This document shows positions 44,103-55,854 of a stretch of 64,000 bases of DNA, piece by piece (positions within the stretch are counted from its first letter, which is position 1; every line of letters starts with the position of its first letter). Source of the stretch: Basidiobolus meristosporus CBS 931.73 (taxonomy: Eukaryota; Basidiobolomycota; Basidiobolomycetes; Basidiobolales; Basidiobolaceae); contig MCFE01000218.1 in the NCBI GenBank assembly GCA_002104905.1, positions 1 to 64,000 on the forward strand. The letters are read 5' to 3'. Both the position numbers and the translations under genes were made by a program. The notes beneath the pieces are model-generated. The model did no database searches. It was not told the DNA's origin and saw only the letters and a list, made by a program, of their open reading frames with translations.

Positions 44103-47100
44103 CACTTGCTCTGTTGGATAGTGCAACATAGTGCTGGATTGATCTGGTACTCCATAGCATTGTCTGTCACCATGACTTCCACCTTGGTGCTACTGTAGGA
44201 AGATGTTACTGGTAACTTTACATCATCTAGCATATATTGCACAAAATAGTGCTTTTCTTGCTTAGTTTACTCTTCATAATGCTCCAGACACATTTCTCTC
44301 AGTGGCTGTCTTCTTATATGCACACACTGTCATTAATAGTTATATTAACTATTTTACCTAATATGCTGTTTTTGCCCATATATGACTTTCCTCTGTATTT
44401 ACCTGTGAATATGCTGAATCTCTTTAGATATCCAAATGTATATTCTAATCTCACTTTGAAATGATCAAAAATCTCATTGCATCACATATGCTTCCTGCTA
44501 AGCACCTCATTCTTTGGCTCCCTATAAGCTGAAATACATCCTAATCTCTGAGAATTCTTTCTTATATAAGCCTAGTCTGCCACACATTTCTCCCCTCTGC
44601 AGAATTCTGAATGATTTTCACCTTAAGGTCTTTGTCAAGCCTACTTCCAGCTATTGGATCACTAAATCAGGTGATGTTACCCTCAATGTCAGACAGTGCT
44701 TGAAGTTAGAAACAGTGTGCCTTATAGTTGCCAGAATAAAGTGCCTCTGCCTTCTAGAAGGTCTGTTAATTCTTATTGTCAAAGTATCAAAATACTCCTG
44801 ATATGGAACCTCTTGCTGAACACTCTGGGATATTCAAGTCTATTAGAGCTTCTGAACCTAGTATCCCAAGCTTGTTCTAAGTCACACATAGCCTTTGTAG
44901 ATTGCTCTCCATTGCTGTTAGCTGCAAATCAAAGCTTCTAGGACTTTGGTTGCCATGGATGGTTGTTCAAAACCTTGAAGGGCAGTAGTTCTTGCAATTG
45001 CAAAAGAGCTTAACAAGGGCTCTCTTTGACTAGAATGCGGTAGATGGTCCACAGTACTTTGTATAGATTTCACCCAATGGTTCAAAGGAAATCTAGTGGT
45101 TGTGATAGGATCAATGAGGAAACATCACTAAGATGAGTGAGTCATATTGCATTTAGTAATTGATTGCAGTGGAATAAGATAAACTGAATCAGCACCATCA
45201 GCTTAACTTGTCTGACTTACCATGCATTATGATTCACACTCCATTGATTGCAATGTTTCCCATCATTAGGTAGCAAAACTATCCTGAAACAATGACTCTG
45301 TAATTTTATTGTTGAATTACTCACAAGTTTATAACCAAATAAGAAATCTGCAACTGATGTAATCTGATCTGTGTCAATGCAATCCAAGATGCATCATGTA
45401 CAATACATGAGAGATTCAACAATTGCACTAGTTCTCATATATATCTAATATACAGTCAGATTTGAAGCTATACAGCTGCATAAGTATCTAAATGCATTAC
45501 TATGGTCCCTATGCCAAGTCTCAACTCATCTTAAGTACAAGATTGACAAGTTCCATCCTTATGCTCACAAACATGGTCCAGACTAAAAAAATCAGTGTTG
45601 GATCTGCTTGAGCTCCTGCCAAATGAGTTCAGCAAGACCCAAATGTTGATGATGATCCTTCATACATGTATTAGGACACTCCTCATTAATCTAGCAGAGC
45701 GGGATACCTCAGGGACTCAACATTGATGGAAGAACTTAAGTAGAAATCTCTAGCATCAGCTCAACATCAAGATGCCGGCAGATGAATGCAAGTAGATATA
45801 TAACAAGACAAGTGTTGATATCAAGAATGAGCTAAGAGAGAGAGGATCTGATGAAGAAGCTGCATGCAAGCAATTCCATGTCCAATTTGCACAGTACAGA
45901 TCAGATGCATCTATTTGTGCCTCAACTTTTGAAACCAAGAAAACTTACAACAATCATTTGCCTCAAACAACTAATACAATTGTGATAAATCAGTAGAACT
46001 AAGTGGCTTCCAAGTGCAATATATGCAGAACTCATCAAGGCAACAGTTGCACAGTAACAAACAGAGAGTAAGTGATTACCCTGAGGAATCAGAAGGTCAG
46101 CTTCAAAAGGAAGAATACAGATCTTGAGCAACCACATTCATATAGTGCAAGCACTCTGTGCTGGATTCATTACTAAGTCTTGCAACACCAGCATTCTGGC
46201 ACACATCAGTCCAATCTACACAACATCCTTTACCAGAGCACCATGCACCAAGTCACCATATATTGGGTCAACAAATGTGGCTTTGAGCAAAACAGCCAGA
46301 GCTCACCAAACTGCTCAATAGACACAAGTCCACTAGAGCAGGCTAAGTTGTGTATACATGTAGCATCACATTGGACTCAGCCAAGGGCCATGCCAGCATG
46401 TCATGTTGTGTCAACATGTGCTGTGACAGCTGACCATCAATAAGTTACTTCTGGGGAACTGACTGACCAAGACCCACTAGAAGTACCTCCACCAAAGAGC
46501 CTTTGGCAAGTAAAATAAGGCATCAGTGCATGGCACTTGAGGTAGTTGCGTAGAATCCTCTGGAGCAATCCAGTGTGGCCAAGCTGCAGCTCTGCCCTCA
46601 TCAACAGGAGGCAAATAGTGACTTCAAGTACTCATGTAGCAAGATGATAGTCAACAAGGAAGTAGTTTAGGTATGTCCAATCACTAAGGTTAGGGATTAA
46701 GTTGCTCAATGAGCAAAATAAAATATTTGACAGCAAATCAGGTAGCTTGTGCATTGGTCAATGTGCCAATTGGGGGCTTAGTGCTTCAGGATACTCTTAG
46801 ACCTATCAATCACTGACATACCATCCAATTGGAGTGATGTAGCCAAGATGGTAAATATCAATAAAGTTTAGGGCGTGATACTCATTTATTTCCATTTACA
46901 CAAAAGAAGCATGGTGGAATTCCAGATTTTACCTGCCATAATAGTGGTATCCAATTGAGCACATGATGCAATTGTTACAAGTTGGCACAATATTACTGCC
47001 AACTGCATTGTGTCAGATTGTCCCACACAGTGTAAAATTGTCCAAGAGCAATCCAGCCTACTTGTAGTAACAACATGACTCCCAAGAGTGCTTTACAACT

Positions 47101-47145
47101 GCAGATTGCACCACATACCCTGGCACAGTGCAATGGTGCTGTTAT
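44103..47145. mobile_element. Decayed Harbinger element Harb-2
   Basis: It aligns by eye end to end with Harb-1: left end CCACTTGCTCTGTTGGATAGTGC, transposase region around 44.25-45.15 kb (minus, no long ORF), second-ORF region 45.6-46.6 kb (plus), right end CTGGCACAGTGCAATGG. Nearly every CG of Harb-1 is TG or CA here, and stops are frequent. Exact ends are uncertain by a few bases because the inverted repeats have decayed. Confidence 0.8.
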
Positions 47146-47231
47146 ATAGATTTGGATTTGCACCTAGATATTTACATAACTTGGTCACTTAGATCAGTAC
47201 CTTCAAGTCTCAGAAAGTACTTACCAAATTC
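47146..47231. other. Short spacer between Harb-2 and C2
   Basis: About 85 bp that I cannot assign to either insertion; probably part of Tnp2-type copy 3. Confidence 0.35.
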
Positions 47232-48407
47232 TGTTGTGTTGTATCATAATTAGTTTAGAGCTTGTTCCACAGTGTAGAGGCTAATTAGCTATATACAATA
47301 ACTTCCGGTATGCTAATATTGACATAGTTTATTGAGAGTTTGATATACCAGTAGAAGATATAACTTTCACTAATATCCACAATCTTAGGCTCAAAACATA
47401 CTCTAGACAGTGTTTCTCATTTGTACAGCAGTGTTCTGACCTTCTGCCAACTATGGGGCTTACATACTTTTGTGGTAATTTTTCTTAATTCAAAGTCACT
47501 TCCCTTTCTGAGCATATATTTCCTAACATGGATATTTTGACTCCCCTTTAACCTATAGGGGTGAGTTTTAGAAGTATCTAAAGAGATCTTTTGACCTAAA
47601 GGGGTGTCCAAAGGGGTGTCTTTAGAGTAAAGGGGCTTCTTGTAGTGGTCTCTAAAGTGATTGTAACACCAAAGGGTGCCTAGTGGAGTTTCTTTAGAGT
47701 AAAGAGGTCTCTTATAGGGGTCTCTAAAGGGGTGTCTTTGAGTAAAGGAGTTTCTTTGAGGGGACCTTTCTAACAGAAAAGTTGTAGTATTCTTGTAGAA
47801 CTTTGATTGGATTCTGGTGAGCTTTGCAGTCTCTTCACTGATGTAGTACCTATCAAAGTCAGGATACTCAGCAGTGCATGTGATGCAGGGGAAGTCTTAT
47901 AACTGTCAAACCTGTAATTGTAGTGTGGGGATTCTGGAAAGAGACGCTCTCCTTTATTTTTCAGCTGGGGAAGTTATACATATGAGATTTCTCAAGCAAT
48001 GCACATCATAAGGAGCTGAAATCATGCAGTGGTGCAGATCAGGCATAGATGCAGCACCTGTGCAAGTTTCATGTGAATCTATTGGCTGGTTCAAAGGTAC
48101 ATGCAATCAAAGTCACCACAGTGATCCTAGCAATAGAGGCCTAGTATATATGATGATTAGACTCTTTTGATCATAAATCCTCAACTACTGCCTCAAATGA
48201 GCTATAATTTGAAATATATGCTGAATACAGAGTGTTCTGCATGACATAACATTCTTGGGTGGATTGCTTGTCAGGGCCTGAAGCATTTGTTCTTCAAAGT
48301 TGCTAGTTCTTAATCTTTCACTTATGTGTTACAATAGCAAAAACAAAAAAAATGAGTGAAATATTGGTTTTGAGATATGTAGTAATGGAATACTCTCAAT
48401 TACCACA
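47232..48407 (-). mobile_element. LTR-like element C2
   Basis: Inverse copy of C1. In plus orientation it starts TGTTGTGTTGTAT and ends CAATTACCACA. Flanks ATTC (47228-47231) and GTTC (48408-48411) form an imperfect 4-bp duplication close to the GTTC of C1. It contains the inverted CTCTAAAG/CCCCTTTA array. 1,176 bp. Confidence 0.75.
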
Positions 48408-50640
48408 GTTCCTTGTTGGGATTTACTCAGATTACTTTCACCAAAATATCACACACCTAGTACATGAATATTCTCAAAGTTGTTCAAACAGCCCCCAACT
48501 TTGCACATATGTTCTTGGGACCTTTCTAAACCTATTCTGTGTGTTAGTAATGCCAAGACCAAGTAAAAGTATAAGTACTACTTTAATGGACATTAAATCA
48601 TTAGGTGAAACCCGCATAATATGCTTGTCCTCCCAAATTGTTTCCAATATCTCCACAACTCTTACAACAGGAACAAGCTTATTTTCTCCTCAATAAATGC
48701 TGCATTGGTGCATGCATTTCTTCCTGTTTGTCCTTACTGGCACTTATCTAGCAACCTGACATTTTTTACTACATGTTTTGAGCATTTGGTCCCTGTAGTG
48801 CTAGGCTCTGGAGGAAGCCACTGGTTCTTATCACTGCCAGGTCCTAGAAAGCTACTTTAGCCAAATACTTCTGAGATTCAACTTCACTTTTTCCTTGATA
48901 TGTATTGCACCAGTGTATCCCTTTCTACCTGCTTGTCTCATACCTGCACTCTTCTAGCTACCTAATGTTTCTTTGCTGCTTGTTTAGAACTTTTGGCCCT
49001 GCTTGTAGCAGACTCTTAGGGATGCTACTAGTTTTTAGCTTTGGCACTACTCATATTATCTGCTCATCCTGTCTCTGGACAACCTCCTAAGTTCTTAGGG
49101 CCATTGCATCTGCCCTAGTAGCCACTGCACCCAAATGCCTCATTAGGCTTTAAAAGCTCACAACATACTTATTAATTCTGGTAGTGGTGATGCTATGACA
49201 ACCACTTTGTGGTCTTTCACTGGAGTTTCTGTAATTAATGCGTACTTATCTGCCTGAGCATTATGAACAGCATGTGCTGTGGTGGTGTATAAGTCCAAGG
49301 GAGAGATACATCCAACACTTCTCAAGTGTTTTGTGTGTGGGGTGTTCACTGGGTGCAATAACCTCTGGCAAAGCTTGCTAGGAATACTTGGGTTCTGTCT
49401 CTAATCTAATGTGAAGGGGAATAAAGCCACAAGCTTGTCAAGGGAAAACTATTGAGCTACAATCACCAACTTAGTTGGCGTCTTAACAAAAGTATGTGCT
49501 GGGTTTGGCGTCCTTTGAGATGACAATGTACCAAAGCTTCCAAAGTCAAAACAACTGTAAACTCCACCAGCAGGGACTTGATAAGAATGCAGCTGTGATC
49601 ACTAGTTACAAAGACAGAAAAGTATCTTTGCCTGTACAAGAACAAACTTGGGAAAGAATCAAATATAATAAAAGATACCTACTCTGAGTATTCCTCACAA
49701 GTAGTGCCTCCAAGGTCAGTTGGCTGTCAGCACGGTTTCCTGGGAGTGTCCTGTGGTCTGGGGTTGGAAGTTCAGGTAGCAGCAGGTAGCAGTGATCACA
49801 CTAATCAACAAGTTGATATATTGATAAAAGGGATGATGATTTATTGTTGAGGGATAGCCTCCCTTATATACTTTTCTTACTGGCTAAGTGATTACTAATC
49901 ATGGTGTTCCAGAATATTCCAGATATCAATAGATATCTTAATGACATCAGAATGACCTAAGGATGTTCTAAGTAGGTGCCAGAAGGTTCTAAAAGGCACA
50001 GCACATCCAACCAATCAGGAATCAGTATTCTGAAACCTGTGTAACATGGGGATACCATATATGGTATGGAAATGGTAGGGATGGTAACACGGGTTGATCA
50101 TGTGTCACAGGTACTGGCGTGGGCACTTGCCTAATATAGAAGCACTTATAGCTAGTAATCTACATAAAGTGAGGGGTAACTTACGCAATAAGGTAAGCAG
50201 GGGTGATAGTCAACTGTCTTATGGGATAGTACTGATTGGGTAAGACAAATGGGATAAAACTAAAATAAATGTAGTAGAGATATAAGAAAGTAGAAAATAA
50301 GGGAATGAGCACATCTGTCAGTGGGTGTCACTGTCACCCCACTACAGCGCCTGCACAAAGATTCTCAATGGCCTACTTAACTAAGGGTTTGAGGGGGCCA
50401 AATAATTGTCTTCAGTGGGCACACCATCTGCATGGACTTTTGGATGTAGCCCTGCTTGTTGTATCAAATATCAAAGCAGCTGTTGTCTAACCAATCTTCT
50501 ACCCCTGTCAGCAGTAGGGTTCGTTTAGGAGCCAGACAACTTTGCTTCATATCTGGCTCCATATATGTGGAAGTAGTCAAGCTAAAGGGGAAACAGTTCT
50601 AACTATATACTGTAGGAGGTGCCACAGATTTATTCTTGAT
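48408..50640 (-). pseudogene. ORF2 of Tnp2-type copy 3, middle and N-terminal parts
   Basis: Minus-strand remnants correspond to the Lys/Gln-rich repeats (48.65-49.15 kb) and to the stretch QADKYALITETPVKDHK (49.26-49.16 kb), matching the AVPSVEDQQV region of copy 1. Element B (49278-50346) splits it. The N-terminal part resumes at 50351-50640 and parallels 36.15-36.43 kb. Many stops. Confidence 0.65.
49278..50346 (-). mobile_element. LTR-like 1,069-bp element, copy B
   Basis: Same length and ends as copy A (TGTGGTGGTGTATA ... CCCCACTACA), with only scattered substitutions. Flanks GTGC (49274-49277) and GCGC (50347-50350) are a 4-bp duplication in which one CpG became TG. Confidence 0.88.
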
Positions 50641-50779
50641 ACATACCATGGTGGTTCATCACTGAATGTTACATTCATGTAGGTGCAATATATCAGATAT
50701 AAGACCATCTTAAAATCACATGAGTATTGACAGACAAGTGCTATAATAGTGAATGTTGTTGAGTGTCAAACTGTTTGTT

Positions 50780-51410
50780 CCATGGACAAGACTACTTTGA
50801 GTCAACATTATAAGAGAAGAGAAAAAATCACATGGCTATTGTAAGAGGCCTCTCAGCCATGAGGCAACAGTCAGCATAAGCATAGTAAGCATAACATAGA
50901 TTATGGCCCATATTTTGCCACACAAGACATGCTTCAACATTCATCAGGTACTATTGTACCATCGATGCCTTACCAGCCACTTGAAACCTTGATAATACCA
51001 CCTGGCCATACTTGTCATCTTGCTGAAACAGAGTCAGGTAAGTTTGTGACACCTCTTAGCACACCCCAGGCTTCTAAATACAGCACACAGAGTGAGAGCT
51101 CTGAAGACAATGGCTTACTGATGGATTGTAAGCCTATCTCAACTGACATTAGTACCCTGCATGAGACTAGCAAATCCCAGGGTTGACATGGACCAACACC
51201 TATGCAAAAAATGCCACAGATAGTGTATGGAGCAATACACACCCAGTAGCTGGCTTACTAGTCAATGATATGGCATTGTGGCTTGAAGAGTGGGGTACTT
51301 CTACCAATATCAGTGAGAGGGGCCTTGGTGATTTACCATTACTTCCTGCTAAAACTAATCTGGGATGCAACTGTCATGTACATAGAATCAATAGATAACC
51401 ATTGCCCTGT
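50780..51410 (+). pseudogene. N-terminal part of Tnp2-type transposase, copy 3
   Basis: Plus-strand counterpart of 36000-35400: MDKTTLSQHYKRREK, then HTCHLAETESGKFVTPLSTP, matching CHLAQTESGEFVMPLGSP in copy 1. It is divergent from ORF2 of the same copy. After about 51.41 kb it joins terminal repeat DNA of another copy. Confidence 0.7.
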
Positions 51411-51605
51411 GAGAGATTTTTTGGTCCCACAGGTGAACATAATCCAGATCAGCTGCAAGAATCCCACAATGAGTCTGTCATAATGCCAGCAGCTTGGAGT
51501 TAGTGATGTTCCACATAAATTTATGACCCAATTGTAACAGCATATGGCTGATTTTGTTGCCTAATAAAGTATAAAACTTGACAGTGCTTGAATGGTCTTT
51601 TGACA
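51411..51605. repeat. Terminal fragment of a Tnp2-type element
   Basis: It resembles 25.98-26.15 kb (CAGCAGCTTGGAGTTAGTGA; AAAACTTGACAGTGC). It is truncated on the right by copia DNA. Confidence 0.6.
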
Positions 51606-51899
51606 AGAATTAATATAATCACACAGATTATTCAAATACATGGGCTTTTACTCAAAGGAACCAGCTTATGTTAACAAGGATAATCAAGTTATACTTCATT
51701 AGCTAGAAATCCTACCAATTATTCCAGAACTAAGCACATAGAAATACAACATCTCTTTGTTAGTAAAGCTGTAGAAAATAGAAACAGTAGAGTTGGCTTA
51801 CTGCCTAATTGACAAAATGGTGGCAGATATATTGACAAGACCACAGTTTGGGAAGCTCTGAGAGAGATTAGTGTTTGATATTAGTTAGTTGAGGGGGAG
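51606..51899 (+). pseudogene. 3' end of a Ty1/copia polyprotein with polypurine tract
   Basis: Decayed frames read YSRTKHIEIQHLFVSKAVEN and MVADILTRPQFGKL, the conserved end of copia pol (HARTKHIDI...VADIFTKPL). TTGAGGGGGAG then TGTTG at 51900 is a typical copia polypurine tract and LTR start. Confidence 0.75.
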
Positions 51900-52640
51900 T
51901 GTTGAAATGTTGGACTATTTGGATATTATTCAGCAGCCACAAATTTACTTGGCAATTGTATAACACTCAGGCTTTCATGCTCTGGGTACCTAATATTCTG
52001 GTGAAGATATTCTAAGTGAATCCTCACAGGGAATTTGGTCAGTATCTTATAAGATCTGAAGATAGTTATCTAAGTAACCAAGTTGGTTAAATATTTTGGT
52101 GGAATTACAAACGTTTAACAACATGAATGAGGTGCTAGTGGCTTTCTATATTCAATTTGCAGAATCAAGTGCTAAATGATTGCATCTCTTAGTATAGATT
52201 GTGGCTGGTGACTCATCTAATTGCATCATTATTACCCAGTTAGAACTCACTTAATTAATCCTCTTCTGTGTGATACGGATCTGCCAGCTCACCTACTGAC
52301 TGATTTTACTAATTTTACAGATAACACTTACATACCTATAGACTCAGCATAAAACCAACTGATCTGATTAAAAACTGATATAAATTAGATATTCAACCAG
52401 TAAATCATATTGTCACTAGCAGGAGCTTCCAGTAAAAGATGTCTTGGTAGTTGCATAGGCATAGTCTTTGAGCTGCTGAGCTGCTCCTTAAAACACCAGA
52501 TATGCTACAAAGCTGCAGAATCAAACACCCCTTTTTCATATATTTTTCTCCCATTCACGTATATGCATTATAGTAGTTACAAAAACTAAGCTCAAACTTT
52601 CTAATGGAGATGTCAATAAGTAAGAGAAAAAATCAAGTTA
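51900..52640. repeat. Copia LTR-like and related repeat DNA
   Basis: It begins TGTTGAAATG right after the polypurine tract, so its left part is the 3' LTR of the copia fragment. 52150-52430 is related to the copia LTR at 55156-55522 (GATTGTGGCTGGTGACTCAT versus GGTTGTGGCTGATGGCTCAT). The right end was not resolved. Confidence 0.5.
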
Positions 52641-53560
52641 AAGCCTGAAACTCCAGTTGTCACCATCAAGTTTATTTACAAATATAGCAGCTGGCACTGC
52701 AAAACACCATCAGAATCCTGTTGTGGAACTGTGAGGAGGGTCTATCATCCCAGCTGCAGGCAATGTAATGGCCTCATAGTAGAATCATGATGATAGAACT
52801 GGATTGGATACACCCATGGGACCAAGTTGTTCTCATAGGGTAATTTTGATAAGGACAACTTTACCTAAGTATGCCAGGTTTCTCCTGGGTACAAGCTTAT
52901 TTATAAACCTTTCAATACAGAACTCCCTTGAACCAGAACCAGATTGCATCTATAAGGGTGACTAAAATTCAACAGGTAAAGGAGTGCATTGATCAAGTTC
53001 TCAAAAGCTTGTTATAAAATTCAGGAAGTATTTGTGGCAAGAGTGGCAACAACCCAGCCTTGGTTTGCAGGTTGCATATGCTACCATTAATAAAGGTGTA
53101 TTGCAGCAATCCAAGTATCAAACTGAACAGCCTTAGGGATGAGATGATTGAAGTATGCCACTTATGGTGAATGTGCATATATGCAGAAGTTAGTAAGTAG
53201 GAGCCCATAGTTATTTTGGATTTATACTTTATGTGAAATACTCATGGTAGTGCATGGTAAGCAAGTATAGAGGGGTGATTACACAGTGAAATATGTAAAA
53301 GATACAAGGGGAGGTAGAAAAGCAAGCACCACATAGTAAATTAGTATGGTACAATTATACCGAACTAGCTGAATACCAGTAAACTGCCTTTATAATGCAA
53401 ACAGAGGTCTGCAAAGAGGCCATAAAAGCACAGTCAACACTGTTACAATTCCATCACAAGATTGAGTAAAGGGATAAGAATTCCAAGCTGCTGGCTTTAT
53501 AATAGCATCACTGTGGGATCTCAACAGCTAACCAGGATTGGGTCTGCCCACTGAACCATA
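52641..53560 (+). pseudogene. Inverted terminal/C-terminal fragment of the Tnp2-type element
   Basis: The reverse complement matches the 33.3-33.7 kb and 26.0-26.4 kb segments (ATGAGTATTTCACATAAAG; CTACTTACTAACTTCTGC). No ORF of note. Confidence 0.6.
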
Positions 53561-55030
53561 ATATCTTTGATGTGGTAAGCTATTCAAATCTCTCTCTAGC
53601 TGATGGTTTGGTAAAAATGTGTGCTGATAATTTATCTGCAGGATTGTCAATCAAGCTAACCAAGCTATGCCCTGTAAATTCCCATCTAAAATATTGCCAA
53701 ATATCCATGTGCTTGGCTCTAGCATGAAAAGGTGAATTTCAACCAAATTGCATATACCCATTTTGGTCTTGAAATATTGCATCAAGGGCTTTTCAGCAAA
53801 ATTCTAGGTCTTCAAAGAGCTTACATAACTACAATGCTGCTTTAGTAGTCTCAGAGGCTGTGATAAATTCTGCTTCGGTGGTGGAATAAGCTACAGCTTG
53901 CTCCTTTCAAGATTTCCAAGAGATTGCTCCTTCAGGGTATCCAGATGTATACCTACTGGTAGATCTTCTATCTTCAGAATGTTGTCCTCAATCAGCAGAA
54001 GAGTATCCCAAGAGATCCTGCACTGAATCTTTATAAGTGTACCATCAGCAGATATCAGCAGCTCATGTCTAATGGAAACTACTCCACTATTACAGTATCT
54101 CAAAGCCAATAGTACACTCATGTCTTTATTGTGTTTTTTGCTATTGAAAAATGCAAATGAAAGATCAAAAATATCATACCCTGAGGGAAAAGGCCAAGAC
54201 ACTGACACTGTGTGCATCACAGAATACTTTGTCATGCAGCAAACTCAATGACCAATAAATGTCTTGGATTGCTGCTCCTTTGAAGCAGAATTCAAGGAGT
54301 TATCATTACAAGAGTCCATGTAAAAACCCACTGTTTCTGAGTTTACTATAGTCACTGTGATTGAGTTTGACTTTTCATATAGCCAATGTAGTCTAATGAG
54401 ACTCCTACAGGGGCTGTGCCCAGGTCAAATCTGTGTGGCTGCATATTTCAGCTTTGTATTGGTGTGCTGCTTGAACATCTCCTAGATCTCCCCAAACTTT
54501 CTGAACCTTGCTGCCAAAGGGAAATACACAGCTTATAATATTTGTTAAGGATAGACTAAGAATATTAAAGAGAGTTATATATTTTAATGGTATATCACAC
54601 CCTCAGAAGCTATTGTGGTATCAGCATGCTAGGAGTTGCTTGTTTTGTTGATTAGCCTCCACATGACAGAGCAAGCCCCAAACAATGCATAACATAACAC
54701 AACAGCTCCTTTCAAGTATCTAAAATTCCACTTATCTCCTGCCATATGATCAAATCCATTGTTGTGATTATGCAGGCTAACAACACCTACAGAGTCCAAA
54801 ATGACTCAACACACTCCCGGCTGAGGTATTGGACTATTTGGTATCATTCAACAGACAAAAGTTTGCTTAACAATTCTGGACTAGTTGTAGTCATTGAAGG
54901 ACTCAACTACAGCCATGACTTTATCACTTTCTCTCAGGTCTATGATCCTTTAATTATTTCCCTATGGTCAAGATCAAATTTGCACTTTACCAAACATGAT
55001 ATATTAACCTGAAACTGTCACAGATTTCTC
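53561..55030 (-). pseudogene. Ty1/copia pol fragment (RNase H region), minus strand
   Basis: Reading the minus strand: WNFRYLKG (about 54.73 kb), LLGYSSAD (about 54.0), EDRRSTSRYTSGYPEGAISW, AVAYSTTEAEFITASETTKA (about 53.88-53.95), then RAKHMDIWQYF and IFTKPSARERFE near 53.6-53.7. This is the order of the copia RNase H and pol terminus. TGA/TAG codons and shifts break it; C3 is inserted at 54066-54714. Confidence 0.8.
54065..54714 (+). mobile_element. LTR-like element C3, internally deleted, inserted in copia pol
   Basis: Ends TGTCTAATGGAAAC ... ATAACACAACA, related to C1/C2, but only about 650 bp and lacking the CCCCTTTA array. Duplication GCTC (54061-54064; 54715-54718). Removing it rejoins the copia reading YLKG-AADIC. 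Confidence 0.75.
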
Positions 55031-55155
55031 CTTAATATTGAGATACTCCCTTGACTGTGTTTTATGTTGAGTTATCTCTATAAGGTATAAGTAGTTGGCA
55101 TCACAAGGAATAAACAAAAATACAACTATTATCACTATTTCTTGATAGATTCCAG

Positions 55156-55522
55156 TGTTACAAGTCTTGGTATAAGAGTTGTAGAGGAATAGGTAGTTTA
55201 GCTAGTATTGTATTCACTAAGACTTGAACTGATTTTTATTGAGGTTCCAGCAGCTCCTTATATACTTTTGCGAGATCAATTGCTGACTAATTGTATTTCC
55301 TAATGTAGGTTGTGGCTGATGGCTCATTTGATTGCATCATCATCACCCAATAAGATCCTACTTAATATATCTATTTCTGTCTGATAAGGATCTGCTGATT
55401 CATTTGCTGACTAATGCTACTGATTTCATAGATAATACTGATATACTGATAACCTAAACATATACTAATTGATTTGACTAAAAACTGATCTAACTTAAAC
55501 ATTCAAGCGGCAGATCATAACA
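55156..55522 (-). repeat. Copia 5' LTR (minus orientation)
   Basis: In element orientation it runs from TGTTATGATCTGCC to GACTTGTAACA (TG...CA, 367 bp), with TATA (AAAGTATATAAGG) in the middle. It is followed by CTGGAATC, a plausible tRNA primer site. It lies upstream of the minus-strand copia fragment. Confidence 0.6.
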
Positions 55523-55854
55523 CCAGGTATCCAAAACACAGTGTGAATTGCTATACTCCCAAACTAGTATACATCAAGCTGCTGATCATAAGTTGGTACA
55601 AGAAGTGTACACTTTTAGATGGCACCATGTCCTTTTGATTTGCTTGCATTTTGACCAAGTTAAGCTAGGACTCAATTGATGCGGCTGCTTGCTTGCAGTA
55701 CTTCTTTTGGATACCGCTAAAGTATAACTTGAGTATGCATTGGCTGGCTGAGCATGAATGTTTGGTCACTTTCTATATAAAGAAATTTATCCTTGAATAG
55801 TAACTATGCTCATCCAGAAGGAACATTTGGAAATCTTAATAAAAGCTACCCTAT
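55523..55854. other. Unassigned CpG-poor stretch
   Basis: No ORF and no clear similarity to the repeat families of this window. Confidence 0.35.
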
